DNA from: Setaria digitata
Lineage: Eukaryota > Nematoda > Chromadorea > Rhabditida > Setariidae
Reading direction: 5' to 3'
NCBI GenBank assembly: GCA_003640385.1
Contig: RCAB01000703.1
Span: forward strand, 1-25,227
Length of the DNA stretch: 25,227 bases
In this document: one piece after another, positions 11,945 to 22,626 of the stretch
Numbering within the stretch: position 1 is the stretch's first letter
How the letters are laid out: each line of letters starts with the position of its first letter
The notes under the pieces: model-generated
What the model saw: the letters and a program-made list of their open reading frames with translations, nothing else
Databases searched by the model: none
What the model was told of the DNA's origin: nothing
Translations under genes and position numbers: made by a program

Positions 11945-14746
11945 TAAATGAAATATGATTTAACACTTTATTCGATAGCAAAGCGCAAACAGATTTTGAT
12001 CAAACTTTTTAATAATTTTTCAATGCATGTTGTTAAAACAAACAAAAATTCGTTACTTTCTTTACATCAATTCTGCTATTACTACTACTACTACTAATTT
12101 TAATTACTATTATTATTACTATTGTTATTGTCATTATTGTTATTGTTATTATTAATATTACGATTTTTATTATTATTATTATTGTTAATAATATTATTAT
12201 TACTATTATATTACACTAATTATCATTATTATTATTACAAGTAGTTCTTGTTGCTACTACATGTTTATTTACCGTCACTACTTCTTTTGCCTCGCCACTA
12301 ATTAATAAAAACTAATACTTATCTAACATTATTCTTGCTATCAAGTTTTGCTTTTTTTTTTTCATTCTCTGAATATATGAAGAGAAACAATTTAGCTGAC
12401 ATAATTTATCTTAAAATTATTCATTTTTTCTTTTTTTTCGCATAGATAATACAGTAATTACAACTTTTTTCCTAACTATTAATTATTAAAAAAAACAATA
12501 ATTATACTCTTTTAATTTGCAAATTTTTTAAACACTTAAATTTCTTCATCTATTCAATGGATTTTAAAATGGCCTATGCTACTACCGTTGCTTTATAAAT
12601 TTTCATATTAGTTTATTATCTAACCTAATTAAATTTTACTCTTTTCTTTTCCATTCAAAATAGAAAGTAAATTAATTTATCTTAAAATTATCTTTTTTTT
12701 TTTTCGCATTTGCATGAATAAATAAATACAGTAGTTATTTATTTAAATCACATCGCACAGTTGGAGTTCAATTATTAATTCAGGCGGTATCTTTTGATTT
12801 TCACTTTTCATTCATTCCTTTCTAATGATAGCTTTATTACGCCATCCACAAAATTGGATTATTCATTTTTCTGCAACTGATCCATTCCATCTTTCATATT
12901 TCCCTTTCATTTATCATTGCTTCGCTTCCTTCCATCCATCCTTTTATTTTATTTTTCAATTTTACATTCTCTCACCCTCTCTTTTCCAAAATATATTTTC
13001 TGTTTTTCTTTTTTTCTTTTTTTTGCAGCTCATCAATTAGCAATTAATACCTTTTCATTATCAGATGGTATAAATTAATCTGTCACATTTTGTAGACTGT
13101 AATTTGGACGCCTTATCATCGGTGCAATACGAACGAATCAATGTGACAAACAAATTTAACATTGCAAAATTATTTGCTTAAAAAAAAACATATTTGAATA
13201 TTGTTATATTAATTATCATTCACTATTAGAACTTTACTGTAATAACTTTTGTAGCTATTATTATGCAATTCATTTGTTGTCTTTATCACTCTTTATCATT
13301 ATCATTGTAGCATTACTATTTTCTATTGCTATCACTTTATTTTAATCATTGTTGCAACTGTTGTTATCATTATTACTTATATTAAATTATTATTAGAGCA
13401 TTGTCAATGTTTTCGTGATTTTGATTATCATTTTCCTTTTTCTTCCTGATCAGGCGGAGAAATATTATTAGCGGTATTATTATGATTTTTGACTTTTTTT
13501 TTAAATTAGAAAAACAATTCCTACTTTAATTCTTGTTGTAAAAATCACTTTTACTATTCTTTTTCCTTTCAAGTTTGATAACACTTTTACATTTTCGACA
13601 ATTCATAACGAATATTATATGATATTGTTTCAAAATTGGTTAAATTTTCTTTTCTGTTTTAACAATTATCAATCAAAAGTGATATTATGGCTTTGAGAAA
13701 TTTTTAAAAAAAAAGAATCATTTGCAGATTTTAGATTTCAAAAAAAGAATTAATTTTTTAAAGTGCTCCATAACTGCAAATCATGAAATTTATGATTCTA
13801 AAAAAGAAAAAAAAAAAAAGAATACAAAATTATAAATCCACTGCTTAATTTTGAAAAAAAAAAAGGAAAAAGAAAAAAGAATAAAATTTTCTACTGCTCA
13901 ATGATATTAAGTTTTAGAAACAATTAATGACTGTTATAAAGCTGAAAAAGATATAATTTTGCACAAAGATAATTTCGTCATGATATATCAGTATAATCAT
14001 GTCATAAATCATAACGCTGATAATATAATCATCGAATATGAATTTATCAACGAGACTTGGATCTTTAAATGTCTACGTAAAATGATTTTGATCAAATATT
14101 TTAAGGACAACAATGAAATCATTGTTTTGATAGTTTAAATTGGCACATTAATAAATAATCAATTAATTATTCAATCAATTAGCGAAAATTTAATATAGTA
14201 TGTGCGCTAATATGTGTCTTAAATATGCTTTTAAAAAAATTTATTTACACGCAAAAAAAATTAATAATTCACTGATTAAACATAATTTAATAAAAATTTT
14301 GACATTATTTGTGAAATATAAAGGCAAAAAAAAAATTTATTTTTGTTGACGCTAAAACGATGATAAGTAGCCAAATAATAATTGCATTATTTAAAGTTAA
14401 TATAAGTAATTTAGTAAAATAGTGATGCTAAAAGTAATTAGATGGTAGAAGAAATAATAAGAAAAGAATGAAATGTGCAAGTAAAGCCAAAGTTGTACAA
14501 TGCAATATTGCATAATCATTAATAATAGAATGGGAACTAATAGATACCATTGTTATATGACGATTTCAGGTCATTATAAGGAATGCAATTACCTGCATGA
14601 AAATAACTAATTATCATTTAAAATTTTTCTTTCTCACTATTTATTTCACCTAATTTTGTCATGTTATTAGGTAAAAATAAAAATTTTTATGAAACATTAA
14701 TTAGTTGATTTATGTATTTATGTTAAACATTAGGAAAAAACATTGA

Positions 14747-14760
14747 TTTGCATATGCAAA
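14747..14760. promoter_or_regulatory. Perfect 14-bp palindrome TTTGCATATGCAAA
   Basis: Two inverted ATGCAAA octamer-type cores, the pattern bound by POU-homeodomain dimers, flank a CATATG E-box. It is about 11.5 kb upstream of the bHLH exon. A single site, so function is inference. Confidence 0.25.
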
Positions 14761-14918
14761 AATAAAAAATGGGTGTTTTCCTTTTCGTTTTTCATTTTTT
14801 TTCTAAAAATCAAAAATAATATGAAGCGTAAATTTAATTCTTAAAAAAAATTCTTTCCGGTGATTGCAGTATGATAATGGTTAATAATAAGCGACAATAG
14901 CACTAGCAATAATATTAC

Positions 14919-14919
<1 letters not shown>

Positions 14920-14973
<54 letters not shown>

Positions 14974-15010
14974 TAATAATAAATAATAAATAATAATAAT
15001 AATAAAATAA
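14920..15010. repeat. (AAT)n microsatellite
   Basis: About 90 bp of AAT repeats interrupted by AAAT units. Confidence 0.9.
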
Positions 15011-15434
15011 CGTTTGTGTCAACAATAACAGCATAAGATTAATTGATAATTTTTACTTAAAATCAATTTCTTTAAAATAACTGCGGATTAAAAAAAAAAA
15101 AAAAAATAAAACTTGAGAAAATTTTGACGATAAAATTCTGATGATTGCTCCTCAACCGTTTTTCTTTTCCTGATAGAAGAAAGTAGATAATTAAAAATTA
15201 TAAAATTTGATCAATGCATTTAATTAACAAATATTAGTAATATATTATCTTCAGTGACAGCAAAAGTAAATGTCAATTTGTGTCAAAAGTCAACGTACCT
15301 ACACGAGCATCTTGGCGTAAATACGTAAACAAGTGTGCTTACGTACGTGCAGTACTTCTGAATGAATGTTATCACTGCAGTGTTTACTACACTGAAGCGA
15401 CATATCTGACTAAATAGTTTCTAGCTGAGTGCTT

Positions 15435-15458
15435 GATAAGTGCCTGATAAGTGATAAG
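15435..15458 (+). promoter_or_regulatory. Three GATAAG sites in 24 bp
   Basis: TGATAAG occurs at 15434-15440, 15445-15451 and 15452-15458, all on the plus strand, inside a locally GC-richer island (15290-15480). GATAAG is the core of GATA-factor sites; in nematodes clustered TGATAA often marks gut or epidermal enhancers. No adjacent transcript is evident. Confidence 0.3.
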
Positions 15459-18319
15459 ATTTCTTGGATCAATGATGTTGAGAATGGAAGCTTCACCAGC
15501 TGCAAATCAATGATCTCAGAAAAAGTATTGATGAAAAACGCTAGCTGAACTGTGATTTTTCAAAAATAAGAAATAATTTTCTCGAAAAAAGAATTATTAT
15601 GCATAAATTAAATAGAAATTTTATTAAAATACATTTTCAGAAAATTGCTACCAAAAATTTTCATTCCTTTTTTCCCGCTTTCTTATTAATGAATTTCTGA
15701 CAAATAATTTGATCATTTGAATTCAGTGAAAAGAATTTTTCCGTGTCAAATTAATCTGAACCAAATTGATTGAATAGCAATTAGAAAAAAAAAAAAAAAA
15801 ATCATTTATTATTCATTTTCCAACTTTTTTTTTCTCCCTTATATTCTATTTCCTCGGATCATTTATCATTTTGCTTATAAATCTTTTATAAAATTATGAA
15901 ATCATTGATAACCGTTTACTGAATATTATCATTCTAGCTATAGTTAACTGAAACTGTATCAACTCTATTACAGTGAAAAAGCAATGTTAATAAAATAATT
16001 TTCATTTTATTAATGAAATTTTCGAAATGCCTGAATGAATTAAGTTTGAAATTCTAATAAATGTAGGTGCTCATTTACATATCGTATTATCAAAAAGTAT
16101 TATCATTGATTATAAACGATACAGATAGAGGAAAAAGATTATTTGATCAACTAAATGATAACATCATTTACGAATGCAAATTATGCCGAAAAGATAAGAA
16201 TAAAACTGTTATCAACTGCAATATCCGTCAAAAAAAAAATTATAAATTTTCAAATGATAGTAAATTATTCAGGCAGAAAGTTAATGTAGGAGTTAGAACT
16301 TAGGAAAAAAAAAATTTTCTTTACTGAATTAATTTTTCACATCCTAGTAATTCTTTTCGAATGCCATTTTTAAACTGTGTTCGAAAATTGTTTACTAAAC
16401 AACAAATATCTTATTTACATCCAGTTTAGTTAGCAGTGCCATCTATCAATAAGTTCGAAACTGAACTATCGACATAAATATTCAATTTGAAAATAAAAAT
16501 TAAAAAGACTAGGGTTTATTATCATTCAAATCATGGCTTATTATCCTATTGTCATTCCCAGTTATTATCATTTAAGAAAGGAAATGTTGATAAACTTCGG
16601 AACTCGAAATCGTAAATTTTCTACTTGAGATGGTTAAAAAATTATTTTTCTAAAAAAGAAAATCAAATATTTTTGTTTTTTAAAAAAAAAGAAAAACACA
16701 TCAGTTTATAAGTAAAATTAAAAAAATTCTTTTGTAGAGTTATTTTTTTTTTAAATAAAAATTAACAGGAGAAGGCAAAATTTGATGACAACTTTGCCAT
16801 TCATAACTATAACTTTTTTTTTTTTTTTTTGAACTTATGTCAATTGTTTTCTATTTCGGAAATCTTTTTTTTTTTTAGAAAGAAATTTTTTTTTTTTTTT
16901 TTGTTCGTCATTGTGAGTAAACGGGAAACTTACCGCAATTATAATTTACGGAACTGTATTAAATTCAAATACTAATTATAAATCCTTTCTTTCGTCACTG
17001 CTTACTACTTTCTGGAAAATTAGAATTTGATTAATTTATAGATGAAGCTTCACTTCATCATTTTCAAATTATTGCTTCGTAAAATGAATTTTTTGCTAAA
17101 AAAGTTACAAGAGCAGTTTTAATTTAAATTTTAATGCTATACATTTGTGATGAATTCAGTTATCACATTCGTAAATTTTGGTGTAAAATTTTGAAATTTA
17201 TTCAATTTGAAATTTTTTTTTTGCTATTTTTGCCTTTTCTCTTCCCCAATTACATTCATTTTAATTCCCATAATAATACTTTTATCTTTTTTCTCTTATT
17301 TCTTGCATTCAGTAACATTTTAGCAAGTTCTTTTCCAATACCTTTTTTTTTCACATGGCTATTTTATTATTAATTATGGATTTTTTGAATTACTATTTTA
17401 CTACCAATTACTCTAATGTTTAGTTCAAGTTTTTGTTTCTTAAATTACTGCCTTGAAAACAAAACTGTGAATTAATTGAATAAAATTTGAAAAATAACTT
17501 CAAATGCTTGAAATGTTTTCGACTTTCGAGCATTACTATATTTTCAGTGCGGTAGTTTGATTTCCAAACCAAAATAATTAATTCAATGAAGAAGGCAATT
17601 TGAATTATTGCTGCATGAGTGAAATGTCCAAATAATATTAAGCATAAATTAAATTAATATCGAAATACCTGAGACTGCGTTTTTAAATTCAAATATCAAA
17701 TATTATGATTGGAGCAATGGCAAGAAGTTTGAAGTTGGATTTTAAACTGTCATTTTTTTTGTTTTTAAAAAACAACATTTTATCCAATAAAAAAAGGAAG
17801 CAAAGATAGGCGGAATGATAGCAATAATTGATAATTAATATCAACACAGGTTATCACTGTATCATTAATAACACGATCAATTTTTGAGTGGTGAAGAAGA
17901 AAAGAAAAAAATTTTTTTTTTTTGAAATAAGTTATGGATTTTCTAACATCTGAAAGTGAAAAACAAAATGGAAATTTCCCTAAATTGGCTTTATTTTTTT
18001 TCAAACTTAGTTATAAAAACTCAGCAAACAAAAAAAGAAAAAAAAAAGAAAATGATAATGAATGTAAATTTATTTCACCTAAAAAAATAATTCAAAAAAT
18101 TTTCATTAAAAAACTAAGAAAAAAAGAATAATAATAATAGCAAAAAATAAGACAAAAAAACACTTAAAATGTTTTAAAAATAATTATTTAAATTATGAAC
18201 CAATTAAACATTTCAAAATAATTCATCAATAATGCATATCCATTCCGGTTGATAAGATTATTTGAAATCCGAGATATCATTCGTATGCTGGAGGAAAAAA
18301 CGATCCATTGAAATTGTTG

Positions 18320-18345
18320 AATTGAAATTTTTGATAATTTCAATT
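18320..18345 (-). other. 10-bp perfect stem-loop directly after the peptide stop codon
   Basis: In the sense (minus) direction AATTGAAATT, a 6-nt loop and AATTTCAATT follow the TAA of the two-cysteine peptide gene without a gap. It would be a 3' UTR hairpin. Being AT-rich, it may also be chance. Confidence 0.35.
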
Positions 18346-18507
18346 TTATTTCTGATTGTAACCGCACCACGTTGAATAACCACTCAAACTTGGCGATGCA
18401 AAGCAATCATAATTAGCAGCTGGCAAAAATTGCGGTCGTGCCGAAATAATTGTCACCATTATCAGTAAAATAAGTAACATTGAAATATAAATAATTTGTT
18501 GGCTCAT
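18346..18507 (-). CDS. Small secreted two-cysteine peptide precursor (unknown family)
   Basis: A 53-residue ORF. Residues 1-23 look like a signal peptide: MSQQ, a hydrophobic core of I, L, M, V and T at 5-21, then S-A with cleavage likely after Ala23. The predicted mature part is about 30 residues, starting RPQFLPAANYD and carrying Cys35 and Cys48 with Trp47 beside the second, so a single 12-residue disulphide loop is possible. It ends CGYNQK-stop. There is no dibasic or Gly-Lys/Arg amidation site. The ATG lies 11 nt after a strong acceptor (T-run plus CAG, exon start 18518), as expected for a trans-spliced single-exon nematode gene. Complexity is clearly higher than in flanking DNA. I do not recognise the family; secreted signalling, antimicrobial or structural peptide are all open. 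AATAAA overlaps the stop codon. Its neighbour upstream at 18553-18669 is a tandem relative. Confidence 0.6.
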   Translation of the reverse strand: MSQQIIYISMLLILLIMVTIISARPQFLPAANYDCFASPSLSGYSTWCGYNQK

Positions 18508-18530
18508 TTTCGTATTATCTGAAAAAAAAA
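18508..18530 (-). promoter_or_regulatory. Acceptor and 11-nt leader of the two-cysteine peptide
   Basis: On the minus strand a T-rich tract ends TTTTTTTTTCAG (the AG immediately before 18518), then ATAATACGAAA precedes the ATG. The tract lies within the 45 nt separating this start from the stop of the upstream copy. Confidence 0.6.
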
Positions 18531-18552
18531 CAAAAAAAAAAAAATTACTTAA

Positions 18553-18669
18553 TTAATCATGGCTATTTGTTGGGCCAAGGAAAAACTGCCTACGGTAATT
18601 TAGAACTAATAAATAGACCATTAGCAGGAAAATAAGCAAAAAATATAAATAAATAATTTGTTGGCTCAT
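18553..18669 (-). CDS. Tandem, diverged copy of the secreted-peptide ORF (lacks cysteines; possibly decayed)
   Basis: A 38-residue ORF starting 162 bp upstream of the two-cysteine peptide. The acceptor CAG, the 11-nt leader and the first seven codons (MSQQIIY) are identical to its neighbour. The hydrophobic stretch is longer (8-24). The QFL segment of the neighbour aligns with QFFLGPTNSHD here, preceded by Arg-Arg (26-27), so a dibasic-processed linear peptide could be released. It stops before the region holding the cysteines. With its stop only 45 nt before the next ATG, the pair could be a tight tandem of trans-spliced units. Alternatively this is a degenerating duplicate. Coding status is uncertain; homology to the neighbour is clear. 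Confidence 0.45.
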   Translation of the reverse strand: MSQQIIYLYFLLIFLLMVYLLVLNYRRQFFLGPTNSHD

Positions 18670-18692
18670 TTTCGTATTATCTGAATTTTCCC
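18670..18692 (-). promoter_or_regulatory. Acceptor and leader of the upstream peptide copy
   Basis: On the minus strand GGGAAAATTCAG precedes the same 11-nt leader (ATAATACGAAA). The pyrimidine tract is weaker than at the downstream copy, which may mean poorer splicing. Confidence 0.45.
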
Positions 18693-18732
18693 AACTTTCT
18701 AATAATTTTAATTACTGATACATATAAACTTA

Positions 18733-18769
18733 TATCTTCTTCTTTTTTTTTTTTTTTTTTTTTTTTTTN
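18733..18769. repeat. Poly-T tract ending in an N
   Basis: An uninterrupted T run of over 30 bases followed by N at 18769; its true length is unknown. Confidence 0.9.
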
Positions 18770-19451
18770 GCTATCTGTTAAGCCTGCACTAAATTAAAAC
18801 TAATTAGTGGTATTGTTTAATTATTGCTACTGTATACCTATTATAGTGCAGAATCGGTGATAATGGCTGAAAAATCTATCTCTCAGAATATTTCATAGCA
18901 CCTGCCAAATACTTTTATCCAAATTATTCTATGATAGCTTAAAAATTCTCTTAATAATCATTTCTTATTTTTTACTTTTTATTTTTTTTTTTTTTTTTTT
19001 TAGCTGAATTCTCGAAATCCACTGAGCAGGAATTGAATTTTATTTCCTAGTTGACAGCAACAAATTTCTCTTCGCCTAGTTTAAAAGAAGAAAAGTAATT
19101 TAACCAAACTGATTACAAATTTTATACAATGACCATTTTTATATCATAAAAATATATTTATAAGCTACTACCCATTGCTCCACCTATCATTTGCAATATA
19201 TTATAAAAATTTCCACTAAATTTAAAAACACGTTAGCATCATTAACATGTCTTATTTTGTGAGAATGTGAAATGTAAAGAAGAAAAGGAAAATTAAAAAT
19301 AGAAATAAATGAATAAAAAAATAATTCATTATTTTTACGTATTAAATGATTTTTTTTCTATTACAATCTTTTTTTCTTTTTTCTTGACAAAATTCCAGAA
19401 AAAAAAAAAAAAAACAATTGTACAAAATTACATCATTTTCACAGTCATCTT

Positions 19452-19452
<1 letters not shown>

Positions 19453-19485
<33 letters not shown>
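19453..19485. repeat. (CT)n microsatellite
   Basis: A CT dinucleotide run that merges into CCCTCC-type pyrimidine sequence. It generates a chance serine/leucine-repeat ORF on the plus strand. Confidence 0.9.
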
Positions 19486-19489
<4 letters not shown>

Positions 19490-20551
19490 CCTTCCTCCCT
19501 CTATCATAATTAATGGTATTAGTTAATATAAAATATAAAAATATAAAATCATTCATATTCTTATAGGAAATATCCTTTAATCCTTAATTTGATGTAAAAA
19601 AAAAACAAAACAAAAATAAAAAATAACCTTTTATAATAATAAATGATAGGTAAAGCCTGGATCTGTTTCCTTCTCCTTTTGCAAAAAAAAAATTTTTTTT
19701 TTTTTTTTTTAATACTAATTTTTTTTATGATTAATTATTTCTTTTACGCTTTAAAACAAAAATATGTTTTGTAGGATAAAGAAGATAATTATTCAGAAAA
19801 TATTAAATAATGCTCAACTTAAAAACGAATTGAAATTTGTCAATTTATTCATTCTTCCTTTTCCATTTCTTCTTCTGATGTATTTTTTTTTTAATGCGAA
19901 AATACAAAAAAGCTTAACTAAAATGATTAAAATGATTGAAATTTAAAGAGAATTATTTTTTCTTTAAAGGTAATTTAAAATATTTCAACGTTTTTAAGAC
20001 CCTTTTTTTTGCATGATAAAACGAAATAAAAAGCTAAAATGTTTGACTGGTAATTTTATAAATCGTAAAATGATCATAACGTAGCAGTTTTATCCCACGT
20101 TACGTCGACATTTCACGTTTTTAGCCGTCATTTCAATACCCGTCTAATCCACTAGTTATTCATTTTGCTATTTCAGTAAAATAACTTAGCATTATTAAAA
20201 AATAGAAAGGAATTCTTTATTCCATAATATCTCGTAATATTTGAAAAATTATTTTGAATTGAAATATTGAAACGATAAATCGTTAACCGAACAAAAGTTA
20301 TTTAATATATCCAAAATAGAAATGTGAGGCATAAATCTCCTAATTGTTGTTACTTTCTTGACTTTTGTTAATTAATGACGATTTATTTTCAATTTATATT
20401 AAATACTCATAATTCAGAAACATATGAAGATTGACATGTGTGTTTTTTTTTTGCTAATATTCTTGTTCCACCTAATTATTACCTCCCTAAGAGGAAAAAT
20501 CTTTCCATTTAGATAAGCAAAAATTATTTTTTTCCGCCAAATTTTCCGAAA

Positions 20552-20691
20552 TTAACGCAATATTCTCCATGGAAATAGTGTTTGCTAAATCAGATAAAAG
20601 ATTAAAACTATTTTTTTTTCGTTAACGCAATATTCTCCATGGAAATAGTGTTTGCTAAATCAGATAAAAGATTAAAACTATTTTTTTTTCG
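20552..20691. repeat. Perfect 70-bp tandem duplication
   Basis: 20552-20621 and 20622-20691 are identical by eye, beginning TTAACGCAATATTC and ending in a T-run plus CG. Unlike the other duplications there is no N at the junction, so this may be a real recent tandem duplication. Confidence 0.9.
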
Positions 20692-20855
20692 TTTTTGTTA
20701 TTGTAATTTACTCCGAAAGGTAAAATGTTCGCAATTTTAGAGGTTTTTTTTTCTTCTTTAGAACCAGTAACTTATAGGTAACCTCTTCTGATTACTTTCA
20801 ACTTCATCTCTTTGCTTCGCAAAGTTTTCTTTCAATAAGCTGAAATATTTCAGAA

Positions 20856-20872
20856 ACTTACCTGCAGACGAA
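20856..20872 (-). other. Orphan consensus 5' splice site
   Basis: On the minus strand CGTCTGCAG|GTAAGTTTCT is a near-perfect donor, with the last exon base at 20862. The sequence before it has stops in all frames within about 90 nt and no convincing coding. It could end a noncoding first exon whose partner lies downstream, for example the peptide acceptors at 18.5-18.7 kb. Confidence 0.3.
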
Positions 20873-21493
20873 ATTTGGAAATAGAATTATAGATCTGGCC
20901 TTTTTCTTTTTTCGACAAGTCTTATTACTTCATTGTTTTTAATTTGCCTGTCACATGCACTTTTTTCCCAATGGAAAGATATTTTTGCTCATTTGTTTTC
21001 AAATTTCAGACAAGAAGAAAAACAAAAATAGCAAGCTCAAATTGAAATTAATCACCTTTGGAAGCTAATTAAATAACAAATGACACTGTGAATCGTACAT
21101 TTTACCGTTTTCGTGGTAAACAAATCTTTGACGAGAATGCGGCAGAACCGGGTTTCTTCTTGCTTTTCTAATTTAGCAGTCAAAATAAATTTTGAAAGCG
21201 CAATATGAGGAGAAACCAAAACAATGAAATTGCGCTATTAATCACATTCATTTTTCATTTTCGTATCACCTTTGAATTAAATATTTACCGTACAATTTAT
21301 TAAAAAAAAAAAAAAAAGCTGAAAACAAAAACAATATCTAAATTACACTAATTTTTCTAAATTCTTGTTTTTTTTTTTTTCCTTTTTGTGAACACTACTG
21401 AAAATGACAGCTAGGGAAATCTGGTTTCTCGTTTTCCACTAAAAACAAAAACATGTTTAGCAATGAAAAGGGCAAAATAAATTTTTGCATTAT

Positions 21494-21793
21494 TCATCGA
21501 TGAAATTGGAATTTGAAATTTAACGATAATTCATTTTGTTCGGTTTTTTTTTCCTTCAAAAAGTTGATTAGCAGCACCGCTTCATTTTTGCTATTACAAT
21601 AAAATTTATTTTGAACTTTGTATGCTGCATTAATATGAAGCTTCTGAATTTCATTATAACGTTTCTGGACAGTGATTAACTCAATTAGTTTGTATAATAT
21701 CAAACAAGCAACAATGATTATTTGCTTGACTAATAATAAAACTAGGTAAATGAAGGGCACCATCGATATATAAGAAATGTTAAAGTTATTCAT
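21494..21793 (-). CDS. Hypothetical 99-residue membrane protein (doubtful)
   Basis: A single open frame starting 228 bp downstream of the Tim10 stop. It has a hydrophobic stretch at about 11-41 broken by a Lys-Gln near the middle, then a polar, basic C-terminal half with K-E-K-K-T-E-Q-N-E near the end. No known motif. The ATG directly follows CAATAG, a poor acceptor, and there is no T-tract. It is the longest frame in the window and less repetitive than the chance ORFs, but ORFs of this size can arise randomly in such AT-rich DNA. It could be a small third gene after Tim10, or nothing. Confidence 0.25.
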   Translation of the reverse strand: MNNFNISYISMVPFIYLVLLLVKQIIIVACLILYKLIELITVQKRYNEIQKLHINAAYKVQNKFYCNSKNEAVLLINFLKEKKTEQNELSLNFKFQFHR

Positions 21794-22020
21794 CTATTGA
21801 GGATTTTACCATGCGTTCCTCATATATTGCAAAATGAAAATCATACAGAAGCTGCTCCTCCTCATAATACACCATCTTTCCCTTTTATTCGATACCTAGG
21901 CACTTTCGTAAATTAACTGCTAGTTGACATATAAGCGATATATATGTTAACAATAAAAAACTACGAAGAAAAACTTTATAACTGAATAACTTGCAAATAA
22001 CTACAAGATGAGTCAATCAT

Positions 22021-22626
22021 TTATTTCACCTGTTGCTGCAATTGCTGTTGCATTTGCTGCAATTGTTTTTCATCCTGCTGCGATATTGACGTTAACCTTT
22101 TCCCAAGCTTCTCGTGTACATCTAAATATTTTGCCACACACCGATCCAAGCAAACTGCTTCAGCCTTCGTCAACTCCCCTTCCCTGAAAATCGGGGGAGA
22201 AGTTAGGAAAAAAAAATCACATCAAATCCATACGAGTTATCTTAATCTTAATTTCAGGTTTTTATTTTATCCTATTAAATATTACAAGAATCAAAATCCA
22301 TTATTTAAAAAGACATTATTCCGACTGGAAAATAACAAAATCCTTACACTACCAAATAAGTACAATATTTTGCAATACTCCTAAATATGAATTTATTATC
22401 ACTTGTAAACATATCCATGACATCCAAACATCAGTCAGTTACTTCAATTTTTTTTCTTTTTTTTTCATTAGTCAGTGAGCAATTTATGAGTAATTGTCAA
22501 ATGAGTGTCTTACTTGTAGCGAGTTGATATACACTTTTGTTGGCATGCTGCGGTCATCCGCCGATACATATCAGACATCATTTCCATCTCCAAATCAGCT
22601 ACCATTTGAAGCTGTGCTTGTGACAT
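22021..22626 (-). CDS. tin-10: Mitochondrial import intermembrane-space chaperone Tim10
   Basis: Two exons, 22514-22626 and 22021-22183, joined across a 330-bp phase-2 intron (TACAA|GTAAGA ... TTTTCAG|GGAAGG), give 91 residues, close to the usual small-Tim length. The protein begins [20 protein letters not shown], then Y-R-R-M. The twin CX3C motif is complete: Cys28-QQK-Cys32 and Cys49-LDR-Cys53, which form the two disulphides of the helical hairpin. The C-terminal helix ends in a Gln-rich tail (Q-L-Q-Q-M-Q-Q-Q). Family role: soluble Tim9-Tim10 hexamers carry hydrophobic carrier precursors across the intermembrane space to TIM22, after oxidative folding by Mia40. The MYRRM and [20 protein letters not shown] signatures identify Tim10 rather than Tim9, Tim8 or Tim13. 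Start chosen as the first ATG, 33 nt after an acceptor at 22659/22660. AATAAA overlaps the stop. Confidence 0.96.

Larger units (their letters stand above)
3285..18300. other. 15 kb region without supportable genes; putative regulatory domain of the bHLH gene
   Basis: The open frames of 60-90 codons here are low-complexity (runs of F, I, L, S or K), overlap on both strands and show no known motif, so I treat them as chance ORFs in AT-rich DNA. The stretch lies 5' of the minus-strand bHLH exon. It holds several microsatellites (listed separately or at 11071-11124, 12104-12235), single-N gaps at 9708, 11125, 11572 and 11879, and the motif clusters listed below. Long gene-poor flanks are common around neuronal transcription-factor genes, but a regulatory role is inference. 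Confidence 0.5.
18770..21493. other. Region without a supportable gene
   Basis: AT-rich DNA with poly-A/T, a (CT)n tract and one tandem duplication. Two short blocks are less AT-rich (about 20070-20160 and 21070-21240). The second has short open frames on both strands without a start codon or matching splice sites. A strong minus-strand donor stands alone at 20862/20861. Confidence 0.5.

Noticed and set aside
13028..13180. Strong plus-strand TTTTTTTTGCAG acceptor followed by a 36-codon open frame ending at 13181
   Set aside because: The frame is not open from the acceptor: a TAA lies between them at about 13070. No donor-compatible partner exon is visible, and 9-bp inverted arms (13081-13089, 13140-13148) are as likely to be chance.
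16067..16303. 78-codon plus-strand ORF with a C-X2-C pair
   Set aside because: It has no ATG at its beginning (GTG after ATGTAG) and the acceptor is poor. The Cys-Lys-Leu-Cys pair is not part of a recognisable zinc-binding pattern.
21070..21240. Open frames on both strands in a GC-richer block (about 33 codons plus, 60 codons minus)
   Set aside because: Neither has an ATG in frame or paired splice sites, and both strands cannot readily be coding. No family recognised.
21834..21899. 21-residue plus-strand ORF resembling a signal peptide (MKIIQKLLLLIIHH...)
   Set aside because: It stops after 21 codons with no splice donor before the stop, and it lies antisense in the interval just downstream of Tim10.
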